Shown: positions 1-8,507 of the stretch, piece after piece | Layout: each line of letters opens with the position of its first letter | Position numbering within the stretch: position 1 is the first letter of the stretch | Source of the DNA: Bacillus pseudomycoides | Lineage (GTDB): Bacteria; Bacillota; Bacilli; Bacillales; Bacillaceae_G | Reading direction: 5' to 3' | Length of the DNA stretch: 64,000 nt | Assembly: GCF_022811845.1 (NCBI RefSeq) | Contig: NZ_CP064266.1 | Coordinates: 1,984,001 to 2,048,000 of the forward strand | The notes under the pieces: generated by a model | Database searches by the model: none | Told to the model about the DNA's origin: nothing | Seen by the model: the letters and a program-made list of their open reading frames with translations, nothing else | Translations under genes and position numbers: made by a program

Positions 1-59
1 TTTTGCCATTTTTCAGGTTTGCTTCGGCAAGCAAATTTTATATGGGAGTGAAAGAGATT

Positions 60-1580
60 ATGAAAATGGAACTACGTGTTGCTAGCGCTGAGTTACGTGC
101 TAATGAAGATGGAGCGATGACCGTGAGTGGCTACGTTAATAAAACGGATCAATTGAGCAACATCCTTGGTACTACCAAGAGATTCGTTGAAAAGATTGCA
201 AAAGGAGCTTTCTCTAAAGCAATTCTAAATGCGGAACAAGACATCGATTTCTTAGCTGAACATAATTCAAAACTTATCCTTGCTTCCACTCGTAATGGTT
301 CATTGCAACTACGAGAAGATGAGCAAGGCTTATTTATGTCCGCTACAATTTCTCAAACCACGTGGGGTCGCGATTACTACCAACTTATAAATGACGGAAT
401 TCTCAGAAATATGTCATTTGGTTTTAGAACCCTTTCGGATTCTTGGAAGTCTCTTGGAAATGGTCTTTTTGAAAGAACAATTGATGAGCTTGCTCTCTAC
501 GAAGTCTCAGTTGTGAAAAATCCTGCTTATAGCCAATCAACGATAGCCTCTAGGGGTATCAACTTGATTGAAGAAGTTGAGATTCCGAGTTTAGCAGAAA
601 TTAAAAAAGAAGAGGAGAAACACAAAATGGAAAAAACAGAATTTAGATATGGTAGTTATAAAAATGAAGTAGAAGTTCGTAAAGATACAGAAATCCGTGA
701 GTTTAACGATAGCTTTCGTAACTTACAACTTACTTCTGGAAATGAAGCGGTGATTCCGACCGCAGTTGCGGACATTATTGTTGAAAAGTTAGAAGAAACT
801 TCTCCAGTATTTGCTCGTGCTCGTAAGATTCCATCTGCAAACGGTTCAGTAAAGATTCCAAGAGAAACTGCTGTTGGAGTTGGTATGTTCGTTGGAGAAG
901 CACAGAACTTATTAGAAGAATCAATGTCTCTAGGGGAAATCTCTTTGAATCAAAAACGAGCTGGAGCCTACATTGCTCTTACAAATCAGCTAATTAATGA
1001 TGCTGCAACAAATATGCATGAGTACGTTCCAAACTTACTTGCAAAACGTACTTTCAAAGCAATTGAAAAATCAATCCTTCGTGGTACTGCTGCTGAAGAG
1101 TTTCGTGGAATCGTTCCTGATGTTACGGTTGAAAAGAAAATTTTATCTGTTGCAGCTACTGATGCTCAGTTACTAGATACATTGTTAGATATGGTTCTTA
1201 ACGTACATCCTGAGTATCTTCAAAAATCTCAGTTCATTATGTCTAGACCATTCTACAATCGAGTTGCTAAGTTGAAGGATGCTTCGGGTCACTTTTATGT
1301 GCAGAACGGAATCGTCAATGGCAAACCAACTTATACTTTGTTCGGATTAGAAGTGGTTATCACTAATTCTTTAGATGCTGGTGATGTTGGACAAGTTCCA
1401 TGTATTCTTGGAAGTTTAGAAGATGGATATGCGGTCATGGTGAAGCAAGGTCCTAAAATGACTATGGTTCAAGATACTGAACATGCACTTCGTGGTTCAG
1501 TTGGATTCTTGTTCGATGTTTATCTTGACGGAGCAGTTTACAATCCAGATGCCTTAACTAAATTAGAAATCATTGCGTAG
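60..1580 (+). CDS. Phage prohead protease fused to HK97-type major capsid protein
   Basis: Residues about 1-190 (from the ATG at 60) resemble the HK97-family prohead maturation protease (S78-like), with the conserved block ending VSVVKNPAYSQ. A charged linker around 185-205 (KKEEEKHKME) leads into an HK97-fold major capsid domain of about 300 residues ending NPDALTKLEIIA. In this family the protease trims scaffold and capsid during head assembly, and protease-capsid fusions occur in phages and head-forming satellites. The open frame runs up to base 3, but the ATG at 60 has a GGGAGTG-type ribosome site at 44-50 and gives the natural protease N-terminus. A tail-tube-like gene follows. Terminase large subunit and portal genes are not in the window and could lie to the left. 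Confidence 0.83.
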   Translation: MKMELRVASAELRANEDGAMTVSGYVNKTDQLSNILGTTKRFVEKIAKGAFSKAILNAEQDIDFLAEHNSKLILASTRNGSLQLREDEQGLFMSATISQTTWGRDYYQLINDGILRNMSFGFRTLSDSWKSLGNGLFERTIDELALYEVSVVKNPAYSQSTIASRGINLIEEVEIPSLAEIKKEEEKHKMEKTEFRYGSYKNEVEVRKDTEIREFNDSFRNLQLTSGNEAVIPTAVADIIVEKLEETSPVFARARKIPSANGSVKIPRETAVGVGMFVGEAQNLLEESMSLGEISLNQKRAGAYIALTNQLINDAATNMHEYVPNLLAKRTFKAIEKSILRGTAAEEFRGIVPDVTVEKKILSVAATDAQLLDTLLDMVLNVHPEYLQKSQFIMSRPFYNRVAKLKDASGHFYVQNGIVNGKPTYTLFGLEVVITNSLDAGDVGQVPCILGSLEDGYAVMVKQGPKMTMVQDTEHALRGSVGFLFDVYLDGAVYNPDALTKLEIIA

Positions 1581-1671
1581 TTTTATGTGAAATTATTCAC
1601 AAATCAAGAAGTCGGAATTTTTGGATTTTGCCTTCTTTTTATTTCAAAAAATCGAAACGAGGTAATTATGA

Positions 1672-2082
1672 ATGAAAATGACCGGGATGAAATGCAAAGT
1701 CTATATACACGACGGAATTACTGGGAAGTTACTGGCGGGGCAAAGGAACGCAACATTATCAAGAAGTGCTGAAACAGTTGATGCAACATCTAAAGACACA
1801 GCTGGTTTCTGGAAAGAGTCTTTAGCTGGATTCAAAGAGTGGAGTATTGATTGCGATGGTGCTTTCATTGAATCAGATGTAGCTTATGGTCTTTTAGAAA
1901 CAGCGTTCATCAATTCAGAAAACGTCACTGTTTACATCGAGTTGCCATCTGGAACCAAGTACAAAGGTGAAACTACTATTACAGACTTCTCGTTGGAATT
2001 TCCATACGATGATCTCGTGACGTACTCTATCTCTCTACAAGGTAGTGGGGCATTAGAAACAATAGAAGGTACAACAGTTTAA
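1672..2082 (+). CDS. Phage major tail (tail tube) protein, TP901-1-like
   Basis: A 136-residue protein starting MKMTGMKCKVYIHDGITG. It has the beta-rich pattern of phage tail-tube subunits: an early SAETVDATSKD segment, then a GFKEWSIDCDG strand and a C-terminal TYSISLQGSG. Tube subunits of this family polymerise around the tape measure to form the tail channel. An ACGAGG ribosome site at 1657-1662 suits the ATG at 1672 better than the out-of-frame ATG at 1668. It sits 90 bp after the capsid gene, where phages usually have head-tail connector genes, so the morphogenesis block looks abridged. Family assignment is by eye. Confidence 0.7.
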   Translation: MKMTGMKCKVYIHDGITGKLLAGQRNATLSRSAETVDATSKDTAGFWKESLAGFKEWSIDCDGAFIESDVAYGLLETAFINSENVTVYIELPSGTKYKGETTITDFSLEFPYDDLVTYSISLQGSGALETIEGTTV

Positions 2083-2234
2083 TATGAAGTATAGGCTAGG
2101 AGTAATACGCTCTTAGCCTTTATTTATTATCTGATATTTATGAGCTATTGTTTTTTCACAGACAGTAATACAGATGCAGTTAATTTTAGGATGATTGCAG
2201 TAGCACAGTTAAACGATAGAAAGGAGAAATACTA

Positions 2235-2462
2235 ATGAGTGTTCATAACAAGCTATATCATTTAATACAAGTACGAGAGTATCTAAACACAACACAGTAT
2301 AGAGAAGCAGCAGCATCTATCATTGCTAAAGACTTAGCAGAGAAGATTCAAGAGAGAGACCTTAAGGTTAAGAGAACAGTGGTATTAGATCGTACTAATC
2401 TACAGTTACGCTCGATGAAGATGCCTGAAGTAAGCTATGGATTCATTCGTAAGTTCCTTTGA
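2235..2462 (+). CDS. Small phage-element protein of unknown function
   Basis: Encodes 75 residues, MSVHNKLYHLIQVREYL... to ...SYGFIRKFL, with a strong AAGGAG ribosome site at 2221-2226. The sequence is charged, predicted helical, and has no membrane segment. I do not recognise the family. It lies between the tail-tube-like gene and the small terminase gene, so it belongs to the phage-like element. The 280 bp after it carry no convincing gene. Confidence 0.5.
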   Translation: MSVHNKLYHLIQVREYLNTTQYREAAASIIAKDLAEKIQERDLKVKRTVVLDRTNLQLRSMKMPEVSYGFIRKFL

Positions 2463-2742
2463 TATTGATAAAGTAGTTGATGATGCAACAGAGATGATGA
2501 TGTTAGTTGCATTGATGTGATGTAGATGGGTTAGTCTTTGTAGTAGGATAAAGAGTTTGTAATACAAGAGTGATGCGAAAGTTGAAAGCTTAGTGAGGCG
2601 AGTTGTGAAGTACCGCCTACCCTTTTTGAAAAAAAGCTAAAATCTCATGTAATAACTGGGGAGAGTACACTCATAAAGCCTGAAATTTTTATAAATACTA
2701 TTTTCATGTAAAAAAATGTAAATCAAGAAGGAGAACTAAATT

Positions 2743-3102
2743 ATGAAATCGCCAGAACATTTTGACAAAATAACAATCCGATATTTTGATTATGTAATCG
2801 AGGAGCTAGAGAAGATTGGAAAGCTTGACCCAACTAACCAAATCATTATTGAAAGATTGGCTTTTAACCTTGCGACAGTTGAAGCTTGTGAAAGAGAACT
2901 TTTTCAAGATGGATATACGATAATGGGGCCACATGGCAAAAAGGAACATCCGTGCGTTAGTACAGCTATGAAAGCACAAGCTAAAATTATCGAGAGCTTT
3001 AAATTGCTTGGATTAGATGCGGCACAAAAATTCAAAGAAGAACAAGCTAAACCGGAGGATTTGCGTAATGATCCACTTCTTAAAATCCTTGGAAGAGTAT
3101 AA
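2743..3102 (+). CDS. P27-family phage terminase small subunit
   Basis: A 119-residue helical protein. Features resembling P27-type small terminases are IIERLAFNLATVEACEREL followed by a DGYTIMGPHGKKEHP turn and VSTAMKAQAKIIESFKLLGL. These proteins recognise the packaging site and recruit the large terminase. AGAAGGAG at 2727-2734 precedes the ATG at a normal distance. In most siphophages this gene begins the packaging-head-tail block; here it stands last, after capsid and tail-tube genes. That order fits a rearranged remnant or a satellite better than an intact phage. Confidence 0.65.
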   Translation: MKSPEHFDKITIRYFDYVIEELEKIGKLDPTNQIIIERLAFNLATVEACERELFQDGYTIMGPHGKKEHPCVSTAMKAQAKIIESFKLLGLDAAQKFKEEQAKPEDLRNDPLLKILGRV

Positions 3103-3168
3103 AGACTACAAGTAGGTAGTGTATTTAAGTTAATTCTTAGTTAAGCTTCAACTTATTTTTTGGTCTGT

Positions 3169-3357
3169 TTACCTACAGAAAACCTTACTTGGTTTCTTTT
3201 GAAAATAAAAAGACCAACTTTTTATGTCGGTCTTCTTATGCTTGCTCAACAATCGCGCAGTTTGTTTAAAAAGAGTCGCAGCATTTTCTTTTTTAAGATC
3301 CCCATCCATTAGAGAAAACTTTATTCCAAATTGCATTGGTATCAAAATGGGAATCAC
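3169..3357 (-). CDS. Possible small ORF downstream of the restriction enzyme gene
   Basis: A 62-codon GTG-start frame begins 3 bp after the stop of the large restriction-modification gene. The middle part (DGDLKKENAATLFKQTARLL) reads like a natural helical protein, but the C-terminal third overlaps a terminator-like hairpin. It has no ribosome site of its own and would depend on translational coupling. It may be a remnant. I do not recognise it. Confidence 0.25.
   Translation of the reverse strand: MIPILIPMQFGIKFSLMDGDLKKENAATLFKQTARLLSKHKKTDIKSWSFYFQKKPSKVFCR
3206..3236 (-). terminator. Terminator-like hairpin after the restriction-modification gene
   Basis: An AAGACC...GGTCTT stem at 3211-3233 is followed, on the minus strand, by TTTTTATTTT. 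It is placed to end minus-strand transcripts coming from the restriction-methyltransferase gene. Confidence 0.5.
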
Positions 3358-3360
3358 TCA

Positions 3361-6300
3361 TTATGATGAAAAATTACGAACTAATTCTTTTTCTTCTTCA
3401 GATAGAAGGAATAGCTCCATGACGTATTCATCTATATCTTTATTAATTTTATTAATTAGCTCTCTATGTTCTTGAGTGAGTTCTTGAATTTGATTTAACT
3501 CCAATAATTGTCCAACCATTCTTGATATGTTTTGTTGTTCTTCATTTGAAACATTTGGAATAGGTAAATCCCTCATTTGTTTAGTAGTATATCTAGGAAA
3601 TGTTTTGCGCTGTAGCATATCATATTTTATCACTGCCCAAAATGATATTAAACGAGAATTAATTATCCCAAGCAAAAAACTACCATCTACATTTAAATCT
3701 ATAACTGCCTTTGAACTTTGATTATTTATTGCAGTCTTATTTGTATAAGTAGCATTAATCGTATAAGGATATGGCGCAGCAATCTCACGAATTAATAATC
3801 TAGGTTGATTAAATAGGTCAAGCGTCCTTGGTTCCGCAAGATGTTCTCCATATCTAATATAATGCTCTTCTAACTCTAGTTTATAACGTCCAACCTGTTG
3901 TCCTCCAAAATACTTATAATAATCATCATCAACTTGATAAGAACTTTCAAACGGTTTTGTGTTCATCCAAGTTTTAAATTCCTCTTTATCAGCAATTTGT
4001 TTTGGCTTTCCTTTTCCTCTTTGATACGCTTTTATGCCAACTTTCACATTACAATATGTTGGATCTAATGATTTAGAATTAGAATCAATTTTAGAAATTA
4101 CCGCAGTGATTTCTTTCCAATTATTGTTTCCCTTAAACTGTGTAATATTAATTACATCACTTGATAATAATTCATCAGGTGATATTTCTGATACAATAGA
4201 AATTTCCTTATTTTCCATTTCCGCTAAAGTAATCGTACTAGGTTTACTTTTTCTCAAATTCACTATACAGTTATCAATCGAAGCATCTTCAAAAATTTTA
4301 TCTTTTGAATTTAAGAGAAATAAATCCCCAGTATGCTCCAGTAGGTATTTTCTCATTGTTTGATATTGTTTCACTGTTAAAAAGGAATTCGGAATAATCA
4401 TGGATACATAACCATTTTTTCTTGCTATTTTAAAACTCAATTCTAAGAACAATCCAAAGGTGTTTGCTTGATACTTGCATAGTGGGTATTCTTTTTCAAA
4501 ATATCGTTTTTCAGAATCACTAAAAACACCCTCAGATGAATAAATATATGGTGGATTAGCAATTACAACATCAAAACCAATGAAGTTACCTTCTTCATCT
4601 AGAACTTCAGGAAATTCCATTCTCCATTCTAAACCTTTACGAAACAGAGGATTTTGACGAGAATCTTCCAAATCCTTTATTGCCTGTTTAAGTTTCTTCT
4701 CAATTTCGGCAAATTCCTTGGTTTGTTTTTTTAGGTCTTCTTTGGAAGCGAACAAATTGGTTTGTCCAACTTTTGCTAATTCACTATTTAATCGAATAAC
4801 ACGTTTTGATTCAGGTGTTAAAATACTTGAGATGAACCCTTGTTTAATTTCATCGATCTGCTTCATCAAGTCTTGTTTCTTTCGTTTATCATTCGTACCC
4901 TTATATTCAGAAACAAGTTGTAAATAATTTTTAAACTTAGAAAAACGTTTATCTAGGCTATCGTGAACATCGAATTTGTGAAGCAAGCTATTCCCAACCT
5001 TAATATTGATATCAATATTAGGCAATGTGATTAATTGCTGTGAATTTGATTCTTCTTCAAGATAATAGTAAGAGTGTTTGAGTAATTCAATCCATAATCG
5101 TAGTCGGCATATATTAGCAGAGTTTGGGTTAATATCAACACCAAAAAGACAGTTTTCGATTAGTTTTCTTTTTTCAAGGAAAATAGCTTTTTGGATACGT
5201 TCGGAGTCTGAATTTCCTCTTCTATAAATAAAATTATCACCATTAATATCTTGAATGATTAGTTCATCATTCACAACTGTACAACGAATATCTGTCATTG
5301 AGCGCCCTTCATTATCAATTAGTGCTCTTAGTTCGCTTTTAATTGCAATAAGCTCATTTAACACCGAAACAAGGAAATGTCCTGACCCAACCGCAGGATC
5401 ACAGATTTTAATTGTATCTATAATTTTACTAATTTCTTTTACCGTATCTAAAGATGAACCAATTCTAAATTGAACCTCGTAAATATTTTTACAGTTCCAA
5501 CCTTTGGCCTCATTGATTTTTTCTACAACTGCATTTCTAATAATTTGTCTGCTCATATACATTGTGATGCGACCAGGTGTATAGAATGAGCCTTCATTAT
5601 ATCCATTAATTTTTTCAAAGATTAGCCCCAATACTGCAGCGTTAATTAAATTATTTTTATCTTTTTTATTGTGTCTTACTGAGGTAGAAAAATCATATGC
5701 GTTTAAGAAATCAAATAGATAAGTTAGAAATTCAACTTTCCCAGTCTTTCGTTTTCCATTTTTCCCCTTTAATACTGTTTTTGAATAGACTTGAATTTGT
5801 TGCTCACGTAAACGATCAATTCCTATTCCATCACGGGATAGTTCTAATTTAGTTTCTTCAAACAAGCTACTATTCAAATATGGAACCTGAGGGAATTTTT
5901 CTTTCATTTCACTGCTTCTTTGATGAACTTTTTTAGCAAGCACTCCAAAAAATAAGTAGTATATATCATCAAATGTTGGAAGTAAGTCTTTTGTCAAGAA
6001 CTTATACTTTTCCTCACCATTGAAAGTAACCAGTTGGCTTTCTAACAGCTTTAAGAACAAAATACGATTTATCCAAACTACACTTAATTGAATAGCGATC
6101 TCATACTGTTGTTCTTCAGGTACATCATTCATCTGTAATCTATCGATAACATTTTCAACTAATGAACCTAATTGACGTTTGTTTTCAGGTAATCGTTGAA
6201 TGATCTTTTTATTTACAACTTTTATTTCTTCTAGCCCCATTAGATAAAGTAATTCATCATAAAATCCTTTGTTTAATTTATTAGAATCCGAAAAAATTTC

Positions 6301-7014
6301 TTTGTTCAATAAATTTTCTGGCGTGAAGAATCGATATAGTTGAGTAAGGTTGTTTTTCTTTATCTCAACTTTCTTACTTTGTTTCATGGCGTCACGTAAA
6401 TAAAAGTGTGCCAACTTAAGTCCATTTTCAATAGCTTTATCAATGGCAGGTGCCATCACTTCTTTGTATAAGAAATCGGTTTTTGTACTCGATAACTGAC
6501 CAAGTCGCCACTTATCATATAAGTCAATTAACTTCTTATTTTTAACAAAGTGCGTTTCTACTTCCTTTGCTTCTATTATAAACCATTCTAAACCGTTAGT
6601 TATTATACATTTTTTTACTTCAAGATTTTTATGTACCAACCGTTCGTTCAGGTAATAATGAACAATCTCTTGGAATGCCTTAGTATTGAAGTTTGCTTTT
6701 GAAATCATTTCATTTTTATTCGTCAAACTTTTAAATTCAATCAATATTCCTACTGTTGAATCTGAAGAAGAACTATTATAAATAGCTAGGTCAGTTCTTC
6801 CGTTTGTATTGATGAAATTGTTTGGCAAACATTTCTGTAAAAAATCTTTCAATAAATTTTTTTGAAATTCCTCCGATTCGTCAGGCCTAGCAAGTAGATT
6901 TTTAAGAAACTCAACAAGACTTGCATCAAACACCAATTTATCTTCTTCTTGTGGCATTATGGCTTGTATATTCTTCGACATACTCTCTTTCAAGGTTAAT
7001 CCTTGTATAGTCAT
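3361..7014 (-). CDS. Type IIG restriction endonuclease-methyltransferase (single chain)
   Basis: A 1,217-residue protein. The N-terminal 200 residues carry a PD-(D/E)XK-like nuclease pattern (RTDLAIYN, then ILIEFKSL). The centre has an adenine methyltransferase: SAM-binding motif CDPAVGSGHFLVSVLNE and catalytic NPPY in DVVIANPPYIYSS. The C-terminal 350 residues resemble a TaqI/Eco57I-type target-recognition region (NQPRLLIREIA, RYTTKQMRDLPIP). Enzymes of this design cut and modify DNA with one polypeptide and SAM, protecting a mobile element's host against phage. No separate specificity or methylase gene lies nearby, which fits type IIG. The PglX methylase of BREX looks similar in the middle, but no other BREX genes are present. 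A long inverted repeat lies 74-121 bp upstream. Confidence 0.88.
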   Translation of the reverse strand: MTIQGLTLKESMSKNIQAIMPQEEDKLVFDASLVEFLKNLLARPDESEEFQKNLLKDFLQKCLPNNFINTNGRTDLAIYNSSSSDSTVGILIEFKSLTNKNEMISKANFNTKAFQEIVHYYLNERLVHKNLEVKKCIITNGLEWFIIEAKEVETHFVKNKKLIDLYDKWRLGQLSSTKTDFLYKEVMAPAIDKAIENGLKLAHFYLRDAMKQSKKVEIKKNNLTQLYRFFTPENLLNKEIFSDSNKLNKGFYDELLYLMGLEEIKVVNKKIIQRLPENKRQLGSLVENVIDRLQMNDVPEEQQYEIAIQLSVVWINRILFLKLLESQLVTFNGEEKYKFLTKDLLPTFDDIYYLFFGVLAKKVHQRSSEMKEKFPQVPYLNSSLFEETKLELSRDGIGIDRLREQQIQVYSKTVLKGKNGKRKTGKVEFLTYLFDFLNAYDFSTSVRHNKKDKNNLINAAVLGLIFEKINGYNEGSFYTPGRITMYMSRQIIRNAVVEKINEAKGWNCKNIYEVQFRIGSSLDTVKEISKIIDTIKICDPAVGSGHFLVSVLNELIAIKSELRALIDNEGRSMTDIRCTVVNDELIIQDINGDNFIYRRGNSDSERIQKAIFLEKRKLIENCLFGVDINPNSANICRLRLWIELLKHSYYYLEEESNSQQLITLPNIDINIKVGNSLLHKFDVHDSLDKRFSKFKNYLQLVSEYKGTNDKRKKQDLMKQIDEIKQGFISSILTPESKRVIRLNSELAKVGQTNLFASKEDLKKQTKEFAEIEKKLKQAIKDLEDSRQNPLFRKGLEWRMEFPEVLDEEGNFIGFDVVIANPPYIYSSEGVFSDSEKRYFEKEYPLCKYQANTFGLFLELSFKIARKNGYVSMIIPNSFLTVKQYQTMRKYLLEHTGDLFLLNSKDKIFEDASIDNCIVNLRKSKPSTITLAEMENKEISIVSEISPDELLSSDVINITQFKGNNNWKEITAVISKIDSNSKSLDPTYCNVKVGIKAYQRGKGKPKQIADKEEFKTWMNTKPFESSYQVDDDYYKYFGGQQVGRYKLELEEHYIRYGEHLAEPRTLDLFNQPRLLIREIAAPYPYTINATYTNKTAINNQSSKAVIDLNVDGSFLLGIINSRLISFWAVIKYDMLQRKTFPRYTTKQMRDLPIPNVSNEEQQNISRMVGQLLELNQIQELTQEHRELINKINKDIDEYVMELFLLSEEEKELVRNFSS

Positions 7015-7087
7015 TTATATCCCCCACATTTATTTATAAAAAACCATTCAAAAACCTCTACGGTTTGAATAACTTTAATTATATATC

Positions 7088-7135
7088 AAAATTACAATAG
7101 TAATAAAATATCAATTTTATTACTATTGTAATTTT
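7088..7135. repeat. Perfect 22-bp inverted repeat upstream of the type IIG gene
   Basis: Arms 7088-7109 and 7114-7135 are exact reverse complements around a 4-base loop (atca). Each arm contains TTACAATAG/CTATTGTAA and no run of G or C. It lies 74-121 bp upstream of the restriction-methyltransferase start. It could be a regulator-binding operator, a cruciform or RNA hairpin, or the trace of a mobile element. The symmetry is directly visible; function is unknown. Confidence 0.9.
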
Positions 7136-7151
7136 TACAAGTAAAAATGAT

Positions 7152-7190
7152 GCGGTCATATCTTCACAATAGATATGGCCGCCTTATTTT
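7152..7190 (+). terminator. Rho-independent terminator-like hairpin
   Basis: Stem GCGGTCATATCT (7152-7163) pairs with AGATATGGCCGC (7171-7182) and is followed by CTTATTTTTG. No plus-strand gene ends just before it. It may therefore terminate a short untranslated transcript beginning near the inverted repeat at 7088-7135. Confidence 0.55.
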
Positions 7191-7420
7191 TGTCTGTTTA
7201 TTAATGCTAGAAGAGTTATGAGTTGATTTTTTGGTGCCTGTTAAAAAAATGAACCCTTAGATTTCCTTGTATGGATTTTTGTTTGGTGAGTTAATACATT
7301 TATATTTAAAATCAACAAAATGCAACATCGAGCTTTATAAGGCTTGTAGTGGATTTTTGATTTTACCACGCCTTTTTACAAATGAATTTGATCGGATATA
7401 AAGGTGAAGAGGTGAACGGA

Positions 7421-7825
7421 ATGGAAAAACTACCAAATAAAAATCAACTTATTGAGCATTTATCGGAAAAAATGACTAATCAGGATATTGCAAGTGTTTA
7501 CGGAACTACTTTTCAAAAAATTATTCAATTAATAAAGAAGCATAAACTTAATCCAAATGAACTACGAAAAGTGAACAAATTTATTGTTTATGAACATTGG
7601 CTCAATAATGAAGCTGTTTATGTTGGAAGTGGAGTTTGGTATAGATGCAGAAGATATACTAATAGAAGAAACTTGGTTCATAAGAAGTTTATGCAGGATG
7701 GTAATATCGAGTATAAAATTATCGGTGAGTTCGATAGATTAGAGGAAGCGAAAGAATTTGAAGTTCGACTAATAAGGAAATATAAGCAATTAGGACAAGC
7801 AAAATTTAATAAACAAGTTAATTAA
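7421..7825 (+). CDS. HTH plus GIY-YIG-like nuclease domain protein
   Basis: The first 50 residues are a helix-turn-helix-like segment (LSEKMTNQDIASVYGTTFQKI). The rest resembles a GIY-YIG fold: FIVYEHWLNNEAVYVGSG supplies the two short strands, then an Arg (CRR), and a later Glu in AKEFEVRLIRKY. GIY-YIG proteins make single cuts in DNA and are often homing endonucleases in phages. The start at 7421 is preferred over the upstream in-frame ATG at 7382 because GAAGAGGTG precedes it at a normal distance. It lies between the type IIG gene and the tRNA-Leu scar, so it is the last gene of the integrated element. The nuclease assignment rests on a short motif. Confidence 0.55.
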   Translation: MEKLPNKNQLIEHLSEKMTNQDIASVYGTTFQKIIQLIKKHKLNPNELRKVNKFIVYEHWLNNEAVYVGSGVWYRCRRYTNRRNLVHKKFMQDGNIEYKIIGEFDRLEEAKEFEVRLIRKYKQLGQAKFNKQVN

Positions 7826-7943
7826 GAGCTTGACGATTTTGAGGAACAAAGGCATAATAGTCAGTAATCGTGTCGATTGAAAAAAAGAATAGTTCAACAA
7901 CTGTTGTGGTTGTTGATTTCATTATACATATGGTGCTTTTGGG

Positions 7944-7998
7944 GACTCAAAATCGTGTTCCTTCGGGAGTGTCGGTTCGACCCCGACCATCGGTATCA
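7944..7998 (+). other. 3' half of tRNA-Leu(CAA): attachment-site scar of the left element
   Basis: The bases from the anticodon loop (ACTCAAA, anticodon CAA) through a long class-II variable arm, a perfect T arm (GTCGG-TTCGACC-CCGAC) and the acceptor 3' strand CATCGGT match a bacterial tRNA-Leu. The 5' half is missing: the upstream GGGGA cannot pair with TCGTG as the anticodon stem requires. This is the usual product of phage or island integration into the 3' end of a tRNA gene. The intact tRNA-Leu would be expected beyond the left edge of the window. Confidence 0.8.
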
Positions 7999-8028
7999 AA
8001 AAGACGAGTAAATCGTCTTTTTTTATTT
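7998..8028 (+). terminator. Terminator following the tRNA-Leu fragment
   Basis: AAAGACGA-GTAAA-TCGTCTTTTTTT forms a short stem with a T run right after the tRNA 3' end, presumably the original terminator of the tRNA-Leu gene. A second terminator-like stem (AAGCG...CGCTTTTTT) lies at about 8078-8107. Confidence 0.6.
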
Positions 8029-8192
8029 GTCTGTAAGCGTACAATAAGCGTGAATACCTCGATAATATCAAGCGTTTCCTACTGCGGTGGGAGGCGCTTT
8101 TTTGTGTGTCCTGTAGCTTCTATATACGGCACTACTAAATGCCTTCTAATCGTGTGCATCAATAATACGCAATGATAGGAGGATAGGTCGCC

Positions 8193-8309
8193 ATGAGTAG
8201 ACGTAAAAACGTATTAGACGATAATGAACTAGCTATTATGCGTCGTACAACAAAATCGTATGTAGAGACGTTCGAGGATGCAATAAGCCTCTTTTTAATA
8301 TTCTTATAA
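8193..8309 (+). CDS. Possible 38-codon small ORF
   Basis: Frame MSRRKNVLDDNELAIMRRTT... ending ...ISLFLIFL, preceded by a very strong AGGAGG at 8178-8183 with 9 bp spacing. The charged N-terminus ends abruptly in a hydrophobic tail, which suggests a 3'-truncated gene rather than a complete small protein. I do not recognise it. It sits just outside the tRNA-Leu scar. Confidence 0.3.
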   Translation: MSRRKNVLDDNELAIMRRTTKSYVETFEDAISLFLIFL

Positions 8310-8507
8310 ATAATGATAGCAAGAATAAGATGTAATAGAAATTAAATTTATATATTTCTCAACATTTGTACAACAATTTTATTTTCAAGTATATAACTAA
8401 TCGTATTCATTCTACCTGTTAGTAATTTCAAATATTCGGAACAGTAGAATGGTTTAAAATGGTATAATTTTCTTGTGAAATACTGTATAAAGAAGGCAGG
8501 TCAATGC

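Noticed and set aside
4034..5473. Several plus-strand ORFs of 60-109 codons
   Set aside because: They are antisense shadows of the type IIG gene with no ribosome sites.
3361..7014. BREX PglX methylase
   Set aside because: The methylase core is similar, but an N-terminal nuclease motif is present and no brxA/B/C, pglZ or brxL genes lie nearby, so type IIG is the better call.
8040..8108. Coding-like stretch (NKREYLDNIKRFLLRWEA)
   Set aside because: It has no start or ribosome site and coincides with a terminator hairpin; probably chance or an untraceable remnant.
7870..8175. 101-codon plus-strand ORF
   Set aside because: It overlaps the tRNA-Leu 3' half and two terminators, has no ribosome site, and its composition reflects the tRNA sequence.
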